A DNA stretch of 64,000 nucleotides from Dipteris shenzhenensis (lineage: Eukaryota; Polypodiophyta; Polypodiopsida; Gleicheniales), in the NCBI GenBank assembly GCA_047967505.1, contig CM106538.1. One strand, 5' to 3'. Position 1 is the stretch's first letter. Each line of letters starts with the position of its first letter. The notes beneath the pieces were generated by a model, which saw only the letters and a list, made by a program, of their open reading frames with translations, did no database searches and had not been told where the DNA came from. Both the position numbers and the translations under genes were made by a program. This document shows, one piece after another, positions 10,289 to 21,286 of this stretch.

Positions 10289-10640
10289 TGTGAAGATAGT
10301 GGGAGAGAAGGAAGGAGTCTCACTTGCGGCTTTCTCACATACACAATGGTGGAATACACACAAAGGTGGAGGCTGAAAACAGTTTTCCTCTTCTTAGTTG
10401 TAAAAGCCAAAAGAACTCTAGTACAAAGAAATAGAAGAACCCTATATGTGGGTCTCAAACCAAACTCAGCTAACTAAGGTGGCATACTAACTGAGCCACA
10501 AACTAGAGTACATAAGGATAGCTATCATCTAGCTATTATTCATGGGCGGTGTACCAACCGCATCTGCAGCTAACAAGTCAATGACATAAATGCACAACGG
10601 TCACCCTGGCATATCACTAGTGGAGCTTGATATCTCAACA
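10289..10640 (-). repeat. 5' LTR of copia A1
   Basis: 352 bp with the same termini as 4483-4835. It is followed at 10641-10645 by the GATAG target duplication. Confidence 0.93.
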
Positions 10641-11400
10641 GATAGCACAAATGAAGAATGCCCATGATAACACCATTCAAATATCGAGAAAGAGTGAAGG
10701 TGGTGGTGGCAGTCAGATGAGAGTGAATGAAGATGGCACCCAAGTGACAAGTGATGAGAAAAAGGACATTCGAACAAGCAAATGTTTGGATTGCTCATTT
10801 CTGTGATGATAGAAAAGGACATTTAAACAACCAAATGTTTGGATTGCCCATTTGTACTAAACTCACTGTAAAGGAAAAAATAAATTATTGAAAAGGCCAC
10901 GGTAGATCCTTTGTACAAAGACTCATCCAGAGCAATATTTCTTGTAAACTTATGATAATGTAAAATTGCAAGCATAGCTATTGCTATTTTTTGGAGTACA
11001 AAAGAGGCTTCCATCATGTCTCATGTCTATATAAACCTTTTAATTCCTTGAATATTCAAGAGTGTTATAGTTTTCTGCATTGAAAGTAAAAAGAGTCTTG
11101 CAGGTCTCTTGTGTATACATTTTTAAAATTTTGCAAATCCTCAATAGCGTGGTTTTTCATGGATATAAACTAATAACTCGGATTTTTTAATTTAAGAATA
11201 TGATTCTTCAAAACAAGAAATACAAATTTAGGATTTAATAGTAGTTTTTACATTATTAGTACAACATTGTAGAGAGAGATTTTGAAATGTATTATGTGGA
11301 AATGACAGTGCCAAAAAGTAAACTTTTGATTCTCGAATGACATTTTCATAAAGTAAACTTTTCTGTACTCCATGTAGCCACATTATGATGAGGCAATTAA
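10641..11400. other. Right flank of A1: tail of the DUF7869 locus and non-coding sequence
   Basis: The first 22 bases after the target duplication complete the DUF7869 frame to a TGA at 10665-10667. A tandem pair of about 45 bp follows (10762-10808 and 10815-10860, sharing CAAATGTTTGGATTGC). The rest is AT-rich with no supported ORF. Confidence 0.5.
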
Positions 11401-11410
11401 ATAAAGACAC

Positions 11411-11765
11411 TCAAAGATCCCACATATCACATACATGTCCAAACTCAAAGCCAATCTTAAAGACTTTGGAGTTGAGGGTTCCACCTTTCACGAGACGTCT
11501 ATTTTTTTCAAACTTGTTATACTCTCTTGCAGGGCTATTGCAAGCCTTCAATACATAAATGAATGTTTGGGCTTCTAGTTGGATGCCTTCCCATTGAATC
11601 CAATCATACAAATCCAAAGCAAACACATGCTCATCTTGCTTGTTATAACCTAGGATCATGGTAGACCAGTAAGACACATTACTCTAGGGAAACTGGTCAA
11701 AACTCCCTCGTGCATCCTCCATGTCCCCACATAAAAATATTCCCACAAATACATCCAAGAGTAAG
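11411..11765 (-). pseudogene. PLS-class PPR protein fragment
   Basis: The minus strand reads SYWSTMILGYNKQDEHVFAL, then a WEGIQLEAQTFIYVLKAC stretch. This is the L/S-repeat pattern of PLS-class pentatricopeptide proteins (VVSWNAMI.GY....AL.LY..M...G..PN..TF..VLKAC). Upstream, on the minus strand, comes a stop-broken piece with GDMEDARGSFDQ, matching the end of the preceding repeat. PPR proteins bind organellar RNA. This piece is a relic with stops. It is a relative of the plus-strand relic at about 28090-28400. Confidence 0.7.
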
Positions 11766-11879
11766 ACACTCTTTATTACTACATGGGAGTGGATGAGTCT
11801 ACCTTTATCTAGATGCCTTATTAATATAGATTTGTGGTAAAGCTACTCCCACCTTCCCTTGATTATGCAAGCCAAGTCG

Positions 11880-12520
11880 ATGGCATGTCCAAATAATCTT
11901 GCATCCAATGCATGTCCACTAGAATCATGCATCCAATGCATGTCCACCAGGTAGGCCACCAAATTAAGTCTTGGTGATTGGTAATTTACTACTGAGTCTA
12001 CTTACTCATGCTATCCTAGTGCCATGTCCAAATAATCATGCATGCTAGCCAGCTGGGCTACCAAGTTAAGACTTGGTGATTGGTAACCAACCACTCATGC
12101 TACTTACTCTACACACAAGCCTAGTAGTAATGCAAGTCTAGTGCATGCAAGCTCGGTGGTTGTCATCATGGCTGCACTTCAAATCCTCACTACATTCTTA
12201 AATTGATGCAACCCTTGCACATACTCAATTTGATCACCCTTGCATCTAAAGCATGCCATCCAAGTGGCTGCATTCCTAATGGTTGAGGTGGCCAAATTAG
12301 GTCTCAATTATTGGTAATTAACTGTTGGCTCTACATAGTTCACATGCAAGCCCGGTGGTGGTTGTCATTGTGGCTACAATTTGAATCATCATTACATTCT
12401 TCAATTGAGCCGTATACTTGTGTCCAATTAACTACTTAATCTGCATACGAGCTTGGTGGTGCATGCATGCTCAGTTGTCACCATCCTTATGTCTTAAATC
12501 GGTGCCACCCTTGTGCATTC
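11880..12520. repeat. Degenerate repeated block (CATGTCCAAATAATC / CTTGGTGATTGGTAA units)
   Basis: Recurring motifs are CCAAATAATC.TGCAT, GCCACCAAATTAAG, CTTGGTGATTGGTAA and GTGGTTGTCAT. They return at irregular spacing, three or more times, each followed by CTACTTACTC-like text. No ORF. Nothing else is recognised from 11766 to 12560. Confidence 0.5.
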
Positions 12521-12559
12521 CCTTGCACACATAGCCATCTTAAACTTGCTCTAATTTCT

Positions 12560-13650
12560 ACCTGCTATAGCCTCTATCCATTTCTATAACATCTATCCCC
12601 TCTCACAATAGATCCCTATGGACACAATGAGTTTTAAAAATCCACATCCAACCCATCCTTGATGGATCCCTCTAGCTCGCCATCTAGCCCCTCCCCAATG
12701 GACCCCATTGGCTTGTCATCCTAGCCCCTCCGATCTCAAAATCATGAGGCATAGTCCCATCCAGCTTCAGATTCCCGATATGTGTTCTCTTACCAATTTC
12801 ACCAAGATGACAAAAGAAGTAAATGTAAAGGAGGGATATATTTTCTATCATAATCAAAAAATTTCTATATATGGAAGCATGATTGAAAAGGTGCTTAGTG
12901 TCCTTGGAGGTAGTTTGCAATGGGTGAAATTAGCAAGGCATATCCTAAATTTCTTGTCTTGCCAGCTAGCCATGATTGAAAAGGTGCTTAGTGTCCTTGG
13001 AGGTAGTTTGCAATGGGTGAAATTAGCAAGGCATATCCTAAATTTCTTGTCTTGCCAGCTAGCCATGAAATTTTAAAGCATTTATTTTGGGATGGATTTA
13101 ACCAATTTTGATCTATAAGCCTCCCTAACACATGGCCTTGCACAGTCTCTTGTACTTAGCCATATTAAACTTGACGTAACTTCTACTTGCAGCTTCTATC
13201 CCCTCTCACAATGGATCACTCTAGACACAATGAGCTTCAAAACTTCACATCCATCCCCTCCTCGATGGATCTATCTAGCTCGCCATCCAGCCCCTTCCCA
13301 ATGGCCCCCTCTAGCTTCTCATTTGGCCCCTAGTCCCAACTTCAGATGCTTTATATGTGCTTTTGCCAACTTCACCAAGATGACAAAAGAAGTGAATGTA
13401 AAGGAGAGATATATTGTCTGTCATAATTAAAAAAATAATATTGAAGGAATCATGATTGAAAAGGTGCTCAGTGTCCTTGGAGGCAATTTGAAATGGGTGA
13501 AATTAGCAAGGCAAGTCCCAGATTAGCAAATTTGCAATGGGTGAAATTAGCAAGGCAAGTCCCAAATTTCTTGTCTTGCCAGCTAGCCGTGAAAGTTTAA
13601 AGCATGTATTTTGGGATGGATTTACCAACTGATCTATAAGCTCCCTTGGT
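12560..13650. repeat. Two tandem copies of a block of about 550 bp, with inner duplications
   Basis: The left copy (about 12560-13120) and the right copy (about 13150-13650) share CCCCTCTCACAAT.GATC, GACACAATGAG, TAGCTCGCCATC, ACAAAAGAAGT.AATGTAAAGG and a closing TTTATTTTGGGATGGATTTA-like segment. The left copy has an inner exact 93-bp duplication. The right copy has an inner duplication of about 47 bp around 13490-13565. Confidence 0.8.
12878..13063. repeat. Perfect 93-bp tandem duplication
   Basis: Units 12878-12970 and 12971-13063 are identical by eye, starting CATGATTGAAAAGG and ending GCCAGCTAGC. This gives a repeated protein in two spurious ORFs. Confidence 0.95.
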
Positions 13651-13947
13651 TGAGTGCTCTTGTACCACACTAGCCAAATTTTTTTTGTTTGTACCAACTG
13701 TACCAGTTGGGATCACTGTACCAATTATGACATCAGAGCGGTTTGCCTAGCACTTGTCGCCTAAGAGCAGGAGTACTATGTTTCCATTGATTGTGTGGAG
13801 ATGGTTTGTGCCAAGAGGGGGCTTCTTTGATAGTACCTATGGCAATCTTTAGCACTCAATCGGATCATCACATGATGGATTCCTCCAGCTGTTCCAGTAG
13901 CACACCTAGCTCCTTGGCAATCATGTTCCATCTAAGATTTGAGAGGG

Positions 13948-14980
13948 GGTGTTGGAGGTCAACATCTCTTGATGTAGCATTGTAGAGAGAGAGGACCTTG
14001 CTTGTGGGTGTGCCCGTCGCATGAGAGGTTAGAGTAGGCTGAGTGAGGACCTTGTTGTGGGCATGCCCACCTCGTGAGAGGTTAGGCAAGGCTGAGTGAG
14101 GCCCTTGTTGTGGGTGTGCCCTCCACCGTGAGGCTAGAGCAGATGCACCACGGCATGGTGGTAGGCTAAGGGTGTTCTAGGATTGGTCCACATTGTTTAG
14201 GGACCTGTTTGTAGGCTACTTTGGTGGCGCACAGGTGGCAAATTTCCTAGGGGGAGGTCGGTGAGGTCATAGCTATAAGGCCACCCTTTGGGAAAGGTTA
14301 CCGTAGTAGCACTTTTAGAGGCTGTCGCCTGACCCGCAGGTCGACCACCTAGGCCCTTGGGTCGGCCTATAGGAAGAAGGATCAATTCCCTTATGGGCTG
14401 GTTGCAGCCTTTCTATAGGGCAATTGGCTAGGTAGGCAGAAAAATCCACATTGGGTAGGGAGCCCCCTTTATAGGGTTAATGGTGGTAGCCCCTATGGGG
14501 AGGAGGAGGAATTGGCACACATACTGTAGGGGCCATCCCACCTATAGTGGGGGTCAACCAACATGCTAGAGGGGGATATTTGCCTATATATAGGGACCCC
14601 TCCAACACTTGTTTACATCTCATTGTGTAGTAGTTGGTGCCATATATAGCAAAGGTTTTCCCCACCACTTTTGGGGTTTTGTCCTACACTTTCTCCTCTC
14701 CTTCTTAGTTGTGTGTGTGTAATGTTTTTTAGATCCTCTTCAGTAACAAAGTTGCTCTCTTTGTGAAAATGAATTGCCTTGAGGCCTGTTGGGACCCTTA
14801 CTCTCCCCAGGGAGATTCCATGATTTGAGAAAAGGTAGCCTTGAGGGTTTTAATTGTTTGAATATTCTATTAAAGAGTGTAAGAGCGTTTGACTATAGTT
14901 TTCTTCTTTAATCGAAACTTCATACAATAGAGTGGAGCAAGGCTCCTGCATTTTGTTGGGCATTAGATTGTTGACTAAAC
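13948..14980 (+). mobile_element. Possible LTR (3' end of a decayed LTR element)
   Basis: A purine tract, GAGAGGGGG, at 13938-13947 is followed by TGTTGGAGG, the usual junction of polypurine tract and LTR start. A TATA box (CTATATATAGGG) lies at about 14583-14594 and pyrimidine-rich leader-like sequence follows. I cannot fix the right boundary or a target duplication, and no matching LTR occurs in the window. Confidence 0.35.
13985..14146. repeat. Minisatellite, about 60-bp unit, 2.5 to 3 copies
   Basis: Units contain GAGGACCTTG(C)TTGTGGG, GTGCCC, GTGAGAGGTTAG and AGGCTGAGTGAG. They are imperfect copies, GC-richer than the surroundings. Confidence 0.75.
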
Positions 14981-16480
14981 ACTCTCAATTAATATTTGTT
15001 TGCCGAGAATTGTTGTGAGCTCTTGGGTGATGTTTTGTATGGAGCTTGGCGTGTCCATTATGGTCTTGGAAGAGTGCAGGGATGGCATTTCAATTTTGAA
15101 TTGCTAGTGGAGATTACATATTTGTTGAAAGGTTATTTTGGCTTGTCGATTGAACTTTGATTGGATCTTCTTTTATCGTTTTGGCCTTTCTTGATGGTTT
15201 TGTCACATCATAGATGCATTATGAAGCGGTTGTATTCTAGCTGAGCTTGTGAATTCCAAGCCAGGAAAAGAAACAAGTTACAAGATGTGCAAAGATGATG
15301 TGGAGAGGATTTCGCTAAAAAGCAATATCAAAAGCCACTAAAATCTGTCTAACTAAAAATCAAAGTTCAAGAGTGTTTCTAATGCAAAATACTCTTACGA
15401 AGAGTTCATGTTTTTCTATTCTATTAGATATTGAGGGGAAAGGAATAAAGACAACATAATGTGGTTATGTTTATGAGAGGCCACTATCTTGTAGTTTACT
15501 CAAATATTAGCCTTTCTGTAATGGGATGGTTTTGCCCAATCTCAAAAATGTTGCCATTTTGACTTATGCAAGGAAGGTTGCTATGTCATGCTATATTCAA
15601 ATTGCATTATTAACATCTAGAGTCATAGGATGGGCATATCTTTGGATTTAAGCAAGCATGTTTGTTGAAATCTAGATGCCTAGTTTCATTGTGCAGCATC
15701 TTATATTACATCTTGTATTGTCATGTAGTTTAAGCAAGGATATGGGGTTTTGGTAGTAACGTGCATCATTTGCCTTATTTGGATAGGATTTGTATAGTAG
15801 GAACATGGACTAAGACTCTCTTAAAAGCTTGCCTAGGCTAAGCCTTGACTACAAAAGCTTGACTGCTAACCAGATAAAGAGAGAAATCCTCATTTGACAA
15901 TCCTAACTGTAAGCTTGTTATTGCTTGTCTTTGCAGGAAGTTACTATCATTAATATGCTTACAAAGGCATTGCGACTTAGCACTTGGAACAAGGTATTGC
16001 TCAACAACAAGCTCAACTCTTTTGCCTACATCCTCATCTATTTGTGAGAAAAGTTGTAGAAGTGACAATATGTTTTCTCATGCACTTTATAGATATTTGT
16101 TAGCATTACATTTTCCAAATTATGTGATCGTTATGAGGATGGGTCATGTTATGAAGGAGTTTTGCAAGAGGTGCCATGTTATTGACTAATTTTTGCATAT
16201 GATTTTTACGTAGGATGCATCATGTTATGACTGAGTTTTGTATGGTTTACAGGGTGGGTCATGTTGTTAATGATTAATATTATGCCTTTCTTTTAAAGAT
16301 CAAAATGTTTTATAATGATAAGAAGATGGCTGCCAAGGATATAAAGTAATACTAAATATAGTAAAGAACTTCATTATCCCTTCTTGTCTTCCCTAAAGTG
16401 CCTAAAAGTCAAAAGAAGCGTAGGTAGTTGGATGCGAGTGCTCTTGAACTTGATGAAGATTCATTAGAATAGAATTCGGT
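14981..16480. other. Unrecognised AT-rich sequence
   Basis: No convincing ORF or homology. At about 16125-16275 the phrases GGGTCATGTT and ATGTTATGA recur three to four times, a weak degenerate repeat. Confidence 0.4.
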
Positions 16481-16559
16481 GAGAGTATTGGTCAGGTACA
16501 AGTAGCCCGGAAATAAAATGCGAGGAGAACTTTTCTTAATTCTTGGGTATCACATTTAA

Positions 16560-18090
16560 AAGGACTCATTTTGCAAAAAATGACATAGCTTATATGAAAT
16601 TTGCACCATTGTTGGACTTACTATGATGTTGTGGAGTGAGACATGTGCCTCAATATCTTTATAATAACAATTAAGCTACATCTAGGTTTGTTGCAATTAT
16701 AGTTGATTGTATTTGCAAGGACATGAAAAGAAAATTAAAGGAATCTCCTTTTTTGGGAATTTTTGTAGATCAGTCAATTGATGTATCTATGGTGGGTCCT
16801 CATATCTTATATGGGAGTTACATAGGGATGCATGTGTCGCATGTTTCATTCTTAGGATTGATAAAGATGCAAGACAAATCAGTAATGGGTTTGTATGTAG
16901 TGCTTAAAGAGTTCTTTACATGCCATGATATTAATGAGTAAAAAATGGTGGGTTATGGATTTGATGGTGACTCTGTTATGCTTGGAAGAGAAAAATGTCT
17001 TGCAACTTTGTTAAGGAAGGTAGGTCCATTCTTGACTTCCATTCATTGTGTTGCACATTGAACACACTTATGCGCATAGGTGCATCGAAGTAAAGTGATT
17101 TTGCTTGGAAGATAGACTCAATTTAAATGAATCGGGACATTACTAAAGAAGAGCTCAACATGCATGATCAAATTGACTAAGCTAGAGGAAAAATCTAATT
17201 ATCCTACATTATACATAAAAAATATTCACAAGGTTGAATGGTTAAGTAAATAAAAGGTGATTGTGAGAAAATGTGAAGTCCTTGAGAGCCATTGCTGGAA
17301 TTTTTGAATATGAAAGAGTATCTAGGTTTGAGTTCATATATAGCTTGAATTTTCTTGCAGGCTTGTTAAACACACTTATGCACGTAGGTGCATTGAAGCA
17401 AAGTGATCTTGCTTTGAAGATAGACTCAATTTAATTGACATTGTGACACTACTAAAGAAGACCTCAACATGCATGATCAAATTGACTAAGCTAGAGGATG
17501 AATCTAATTATCCTACATTATACATAAAAAATATTCACAAGGTTGAATGGTTAAGTGAATAAAAGGTGATTGTGAGTATATGTGAAGTCCTTGAGAGCCA
17601 TTGCTAGAATTTTTGAATATGAGAGAGTATCTAAAGGTTTGAGTTCATATATAGCTTGCATTTTCTTGTAGGCTTGTTGGATCATATCCCACACTTAAAT
17701 TACGTATTTCAAAAAGACTATGTGGATGTAATGACTGGTCTCTAGCTTAATAATTGCAACAATGGGGCAATACAGCTAGAGTTCATAGTAGATCCTCCTA
17801 TAGACATGAATGCATGGTAACTTGATTAAGGACAACAATGAAGGGATAATTTTTTTGTGGAGTTAAAATATAAAGGTATGCTATAGGATATAATTTGCAA
17901 GTTGCCATTGACTTTCAAAGGAATATTGTTCTTTGATATTGGATGCCTTAATTGAGAGGTTTACAAACAACACTATTTTGAGGAGCTTTAAACTACTATG
18001 TCCTTTCTTGTTTCCATCTGCACATCTTTTGAGTGCTATGGAGATGAAAATTGCTTGAGTTTTATGGGTCTTCAAAGATAGTTAATGGAG
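16560..18090 (+). pseudogene. hAT-type (DUF4371/ZNF862-like) transposase relic
   Basis: The plus strand carries, across frames and stops, VAIIVDCICKDMKRKLKE, FLGIFVDQSIDVS (the DESTD-like motif), YGFDGDSVMLGREK (the DGAS.M.G motif) and FLTSIHCVAH (the HC.AH motif before RL.L). These are in family order for DUF4371-containing hAT-related proteins. The longest intact piece is 16723-16941. The rest has many stops, and a 308-bp stretch is tandemly duplicated within it. No terminal inverted repeats were found. Confidence 0.6.
17061..17678. repeat. 308-bp tandem duplication inside the hAT relic
   Basis: Units 17061-17368 and 17369-about 17678 both begin AACACACTTATGC and include CATGCATGATCAAATTGAC and ACATAAAAAATATTCACAAG. 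They end GCTTGTT and differ at roughly 20-25 places by eye, so the duplication is old. Confidence 0.9.
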
Positions 18091-18980
18091 AAGTTTGTAG
18101 AAGTCTCATGGATGAGAGATGCTTGAGAAGAGGTGGCAGGGCATGACCATGTGCCACCCTTCCACGTAAGAGGACCCATAAGGTGTGTTGTACATAATCC
18201 ATGGTAGTAATAATATAAAATGATAACCCCTCCACCTAGGTGGTCCCATGCCTGCATTTAGTGAGATATGGCCCAAGGACCATGGGAGAAGTAATATAAA
18301 ATAGGTGGAGATGGATATTATACTGGATTATTCCCTCCATGTAGGATAGGCCCATGTGGGGGGAGGGGGGTGTAGAAAGTCCAAGAATGCAAGTTAAATA
18401 ATGGGAAAGTAGGATGAGGTGGCAACATTCCTTGTGCCAACCCTCCACTTGTCCTCCTAGATGTTTGAACGTATTATAAAATTGGGAAGAGACCAAGGGA
18501 GTATCTTAGAGTTGGGATATGGGGGTTGATTTATGTGGAAAAATGAGGCAAAGGGTTGTCGCACACAATTGAGGGTGCATAACCGCCTAGCCCACATGGG
18601 AGATTCTTCCACACACACCATGCATGTGGGAGGATGCATTTATTGGGAGAGACCTCCTCTCTTGGCTATAAAAGGAGGGGGCTATTCCTTGATGGGATAC
18701 GCTCATTCTTGTAAAGCCACCTAGCTAGTACTTCGATTTCTTCCCCCCATCCTTCCTTTCAAATAAAGCATGACCCTCCTCCCTTGATGTCTCCATCTCT
18801 ACATTCCTCTACCCATTATGTATATGCTCCTCTTTCCCCTCTCCCTCTCCCCTTGTGCCATAGTCTCCCTCTTCATTCCCACCCCTCTTAATCCCTTTTC
18901 CCCACCCATGTTAATGCTTCTCCCCTCACGTTCCCTTTTCCTATATGGCCCTCGAGCATCGCCATGCCTAGCGTCTAGCC
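18091..18980. other. Non-coding stretch with a TATA-like box
   Basis: No supported gene. AGTAATATAAAAT-type phrases recur at about 18205-18300. A TATAAAA at 18667-18673 followed by GGAGGGGG resembles an LTR or gene promoter, but no reading frame follows. A C/T-rich tract runs from about 18735 to 18980. Confidence 0.35.
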
Positions 18981-19339
18981 TCTTGTCTCGAATTCTTTTC
19001 TAGTTAATAGAAATGGTGTGGCTGCTAGGATGAAAATCTCCACGGCTAGTGGCATAAAATTTGTACGGCTGGGTGTAGTTCTGCAACACCTTTTGTGTGT
19101 GGTTCTCTGCTTCTGCACCTCCAACCTGCGTGTCTTCTGCTTGCAGTTCTCTGTCTCTATGGCTGCAGAACTTCTCAGTTTCTGCACCTTCCGCCTGCGG
19201 TTCCTACATATCTTCTGGGTTGTTGCACGTCTTTTGTGCAGCGCCACACATCTTCTGGTCGACCGCGTCTACAACATCGCTTCTGCGCATCTTTTGTGCA
19301 GTGCCATGCAAAACTGCTCCTGCGCATTTGCAACAGACC
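18981..19339. repeat. CTTCTGC-rich degenerate repeat
   Basis: CTTCTGC, TTCTGCACCT and CATCTTCTG(GT) recur many times. ORFs on both strands here (such as 19018-19419 and 18975-19247) are by-products of this low-complexity text. Confidence 0.55.
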
Positions 19340-19500
19340 TCGCGCCCCCCCTTCTATCTTCTTCTTCTTCTCCTTCTCTTTCTCTTCTCTTCTCCTCTCC
19401 TCTCCTCTCTTTTTATTAAGGAGTGGGAATTGAATCCAAGACCTCCCCATTCACAAAAGGAAGACTTACCAATGGGCCAGTAAATAGGAAGTGATGAAAG
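19340..19500 (-). mobile_element. Probable tRNA-derived SINE
   Basis: On the minus strand an A-box-like TGGCCCATTGG (19479-19469) is followed after 31 bases by a B-box-like GGATTCAATTCC (19437-19426), embedded in GAGGTCTTGGATTCAATTCC. This is the arrangement of an RNA polymerase III promoter and of plant tRNA-derived SINEs. An A/G-rich tract (AATAAAAAGAGAGG and onwards) lies 3' of the boxes. The body is very short and I could not identify flanking duplications. A degenerate tRNA pseudogene is the alternative. Confidence 0.45.
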
Positions 19501-19850
19501 TGTAATGATATTGCTTATATGGTGAAATCTCATGAACTGTAGCTCTCTAACTGTAGGGAGTTTCCTCTTGTTGTAAAAAGCAAAAGTACTTCATTTCATG
19601 TGCTCTATTCATATCTGATACTAGATCGTAGATTCTAAACTTTTTCAAGTTCACTCCTTGGATGCACGCCACACGAGGAGGGTGGATATTTATGTCACTT
19701 CTCGACGAGTTCAAGGATTTGGTACTTGGTCCTCCGCTCATTACGGCTACCAATTGGCAAGATCTCTTTCTTGATCTTCATGTCAATCTTCAACAACTGA
19801 TTGTATAATGCATTGTTCAAGGAGACAACGGGTGGGATGATACACCATGG

Positions 19851-20326
19851 ATGATTCAAGGTGAAGAACTAGTGATACACTGGGAGGACTTTGATTTCAA
19901 TTGTACTCATTGTGCGGTGATCGAGCTACTTGCTACATTGGAGATAATTAAAAGGGTGATATTCTTTGAAGGGTGGGATGATCCCCAAGCTTGGAGGGAG
20001 ATTTGGCACATCTGCTTATTAATTCCTATGGATAAGCTCGTCTTGAATGATTTCTTCTCGATCTCACTACAAAGGTTTCTAGGGCTCGGCTATGGTTAGT
20101 AATGTTTCGAACAAGGAATCCCTTTGTACCTAATCAACCTTTTGTGCCTCATTTTGAGCTTCAAGTTGTAATTCTTTTTGGTCTAAAGATAAACTATCAA
20201 CAAAGGATTGCAAGTTTATTTGGTGCTAAACGTCTTGCTCAAGTATTGAATTCTCCCCACCCTCTCCTTCTACCTATCTTGGACTATCGAGAAACTTGGG
20301 ATGTCTGGATTTTAGTCTGGGTGTGA
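19851..20326 (+). pseudogene. Unrecognised ORFs upstream of the RNase H fragment
   Basis: ORFs 19851-20099 (82 residues, WEDFDFNCTHCAVIELLATLE) and 20102-20326 (74 residues) lie head to tail before the RNase H domain. They read like real, moderately hydrophobic protein sequence but I cannot assign them. They may be leader or linker parts of the same retroelement. Confidence 0.3.
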
Positions 20327-20329
20327 TGA

Positions 20330-20710
20330 CATCTTGGCTCCTCCAATTTGATGGTGCATACAAACCTTCGACCAAGGCTGCTAGTGTGAGTGTGAACCTC
20401 ACTTCACCAGGGGGTGAGGTGTATTGTTATAGCAAGTCAAGTACTTGCAACCAAGCTAAATACTCAGCACTCATTTTTGGGCTACAAAAGGCACAAGAAC
20501 ATCGCATCAAGCAACTTGAGGTGCAAGGAGATTCTCAACTCATGTGTGGACAAGTTAGTGGAAGGTGAAAGGTGCAAAGCAAAGGCTTGGTTCCACGATA
20601 TCAACAAGCATTGGAACTTTTTTAACAATTTGAAGACGTAAAAATTCAGCATATCCCTCGAGCTCAAAATATAGTTGCTGATTTCTTGGCACATGAAGCT
20701 TGCAGTTCAA
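20330..20710 (+). pseudogene. RNase H domain (RVT_3 / archaeal-like type), frameshifted
   Basis: ORF 20296-20568 contains LLQFDGAYKPS, AKYSALIFGLQKAQ and LEVQGDSQLM. These correspond to the D...E...D catalytic pattern of the RNase H domains found in plant retroelements (FDGA, AEY.AL..GL, GDS.L). The E of AEY is replaced: the sequence has AKYSAL. After a frameshift near 20560 another frame gives VKIQHIPRAQNIVADFLAHEA, the usual HIPR..N..AD.LA ending. The position upstream of a gag on the same strand is unusual. Confidence 0.7.
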
Positions 20711-21286
20711 TCATGCATGAAGCGAGTGGAAGCACTGCCCCAACAAAGCTGCAAGCCACGAATGAGCATGATCAGTTGTAAGGAATGCAAAGGTTGTGGT
20801 CATCATGAAACTAAGTGTTGGGTATATTTGATACAAGTTTACCGAATTTGGAAGATCATCAGAAAGGTCCTTAAGGACATTGCACAAAAGAAGGATGCCA
20901 AACCGCACACCCCTTGAAGAAATAGCATGTTGACTACAAGAACTGGAAGAAGCTGAAGGTGATGTGCAAGCTCTCCAACTATTGACATTTGTCATGGCAT
21001 TCTTGTTTGCCTTGATGAACAACCTCATGTAGTGCCGCGTCTTTAACCCTTGCTTGTAAAGATGGATGCAATATCATGAGGGTTGGTCCTTTTAAGATTG
21101 TCTATGAGCTATTCTATGCTGAAGATTCTTCCCATATAATATTTCACAATACACCAGTCACACCCTACCCTACCTATGTGTGCTTTGTAGATGTATCTTC
21201 ACTTGATTTTTAGTCCAAGCTACCTCTTTTCAATTTTTGCCAATAGATAAGTCTCATTTCGTCTCTCTCTTTTCCATCTTCCAAGC

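Larger units (their letters stand above)
4483..10640 (-). mobile_element. Ty1/copia LTR retrotransposon A1, internally deleted, carrying a nested element
   Basis: The element has LTRs at 4483-4835 and 10289-10640, a flanking GATAG duplication, a minus-strand tRNA-iMet primer site at 10277-10288, and a purine tract (minus strand, at about 4836-4850) next to the left LTR. The order on the minus strand is gag, then reverse transcriptase, then RNase H. Protease and integrase are missing: the gag Gly/Arg tail at about 9128 joins straight to the start of the reverse-transcriptase region with a short CCA overlap, as expected for a microhomology deletion. A 2.8-kb element of opposite orientation splits the reverse transcriptase. 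The LTRs differ at about 12 positions by eye, roughly 3%. The copy is dead. Confidence 0.93.

Noticed and set aside
10063-10477. ORFs inside the A LTR and leader (also at 4443-4652 and 57323-57545)
   Set aside because: They are shared by all A LTRs, carry no motif and shift frame between copies.
12854-13076. A repeat protein with two identical halves on either strand
   Set aside because: It is a by-product of the 93-bp tandem duplication in non-coding sequence.
13725-13745. Primer binding site (GACATCAGAGCGG)
   Set aside because: It resembles TGGTATCAGAGC only partly, and no LTR end precedes it.
18975-19483. Four overlapping ORFs of 90-133 residues on both strands
   Set aside because: The sequence is low-complexity CTTCTGC and pyrimidine-rich text. 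Long ORFs arise by lack of stops, and no motif is present.
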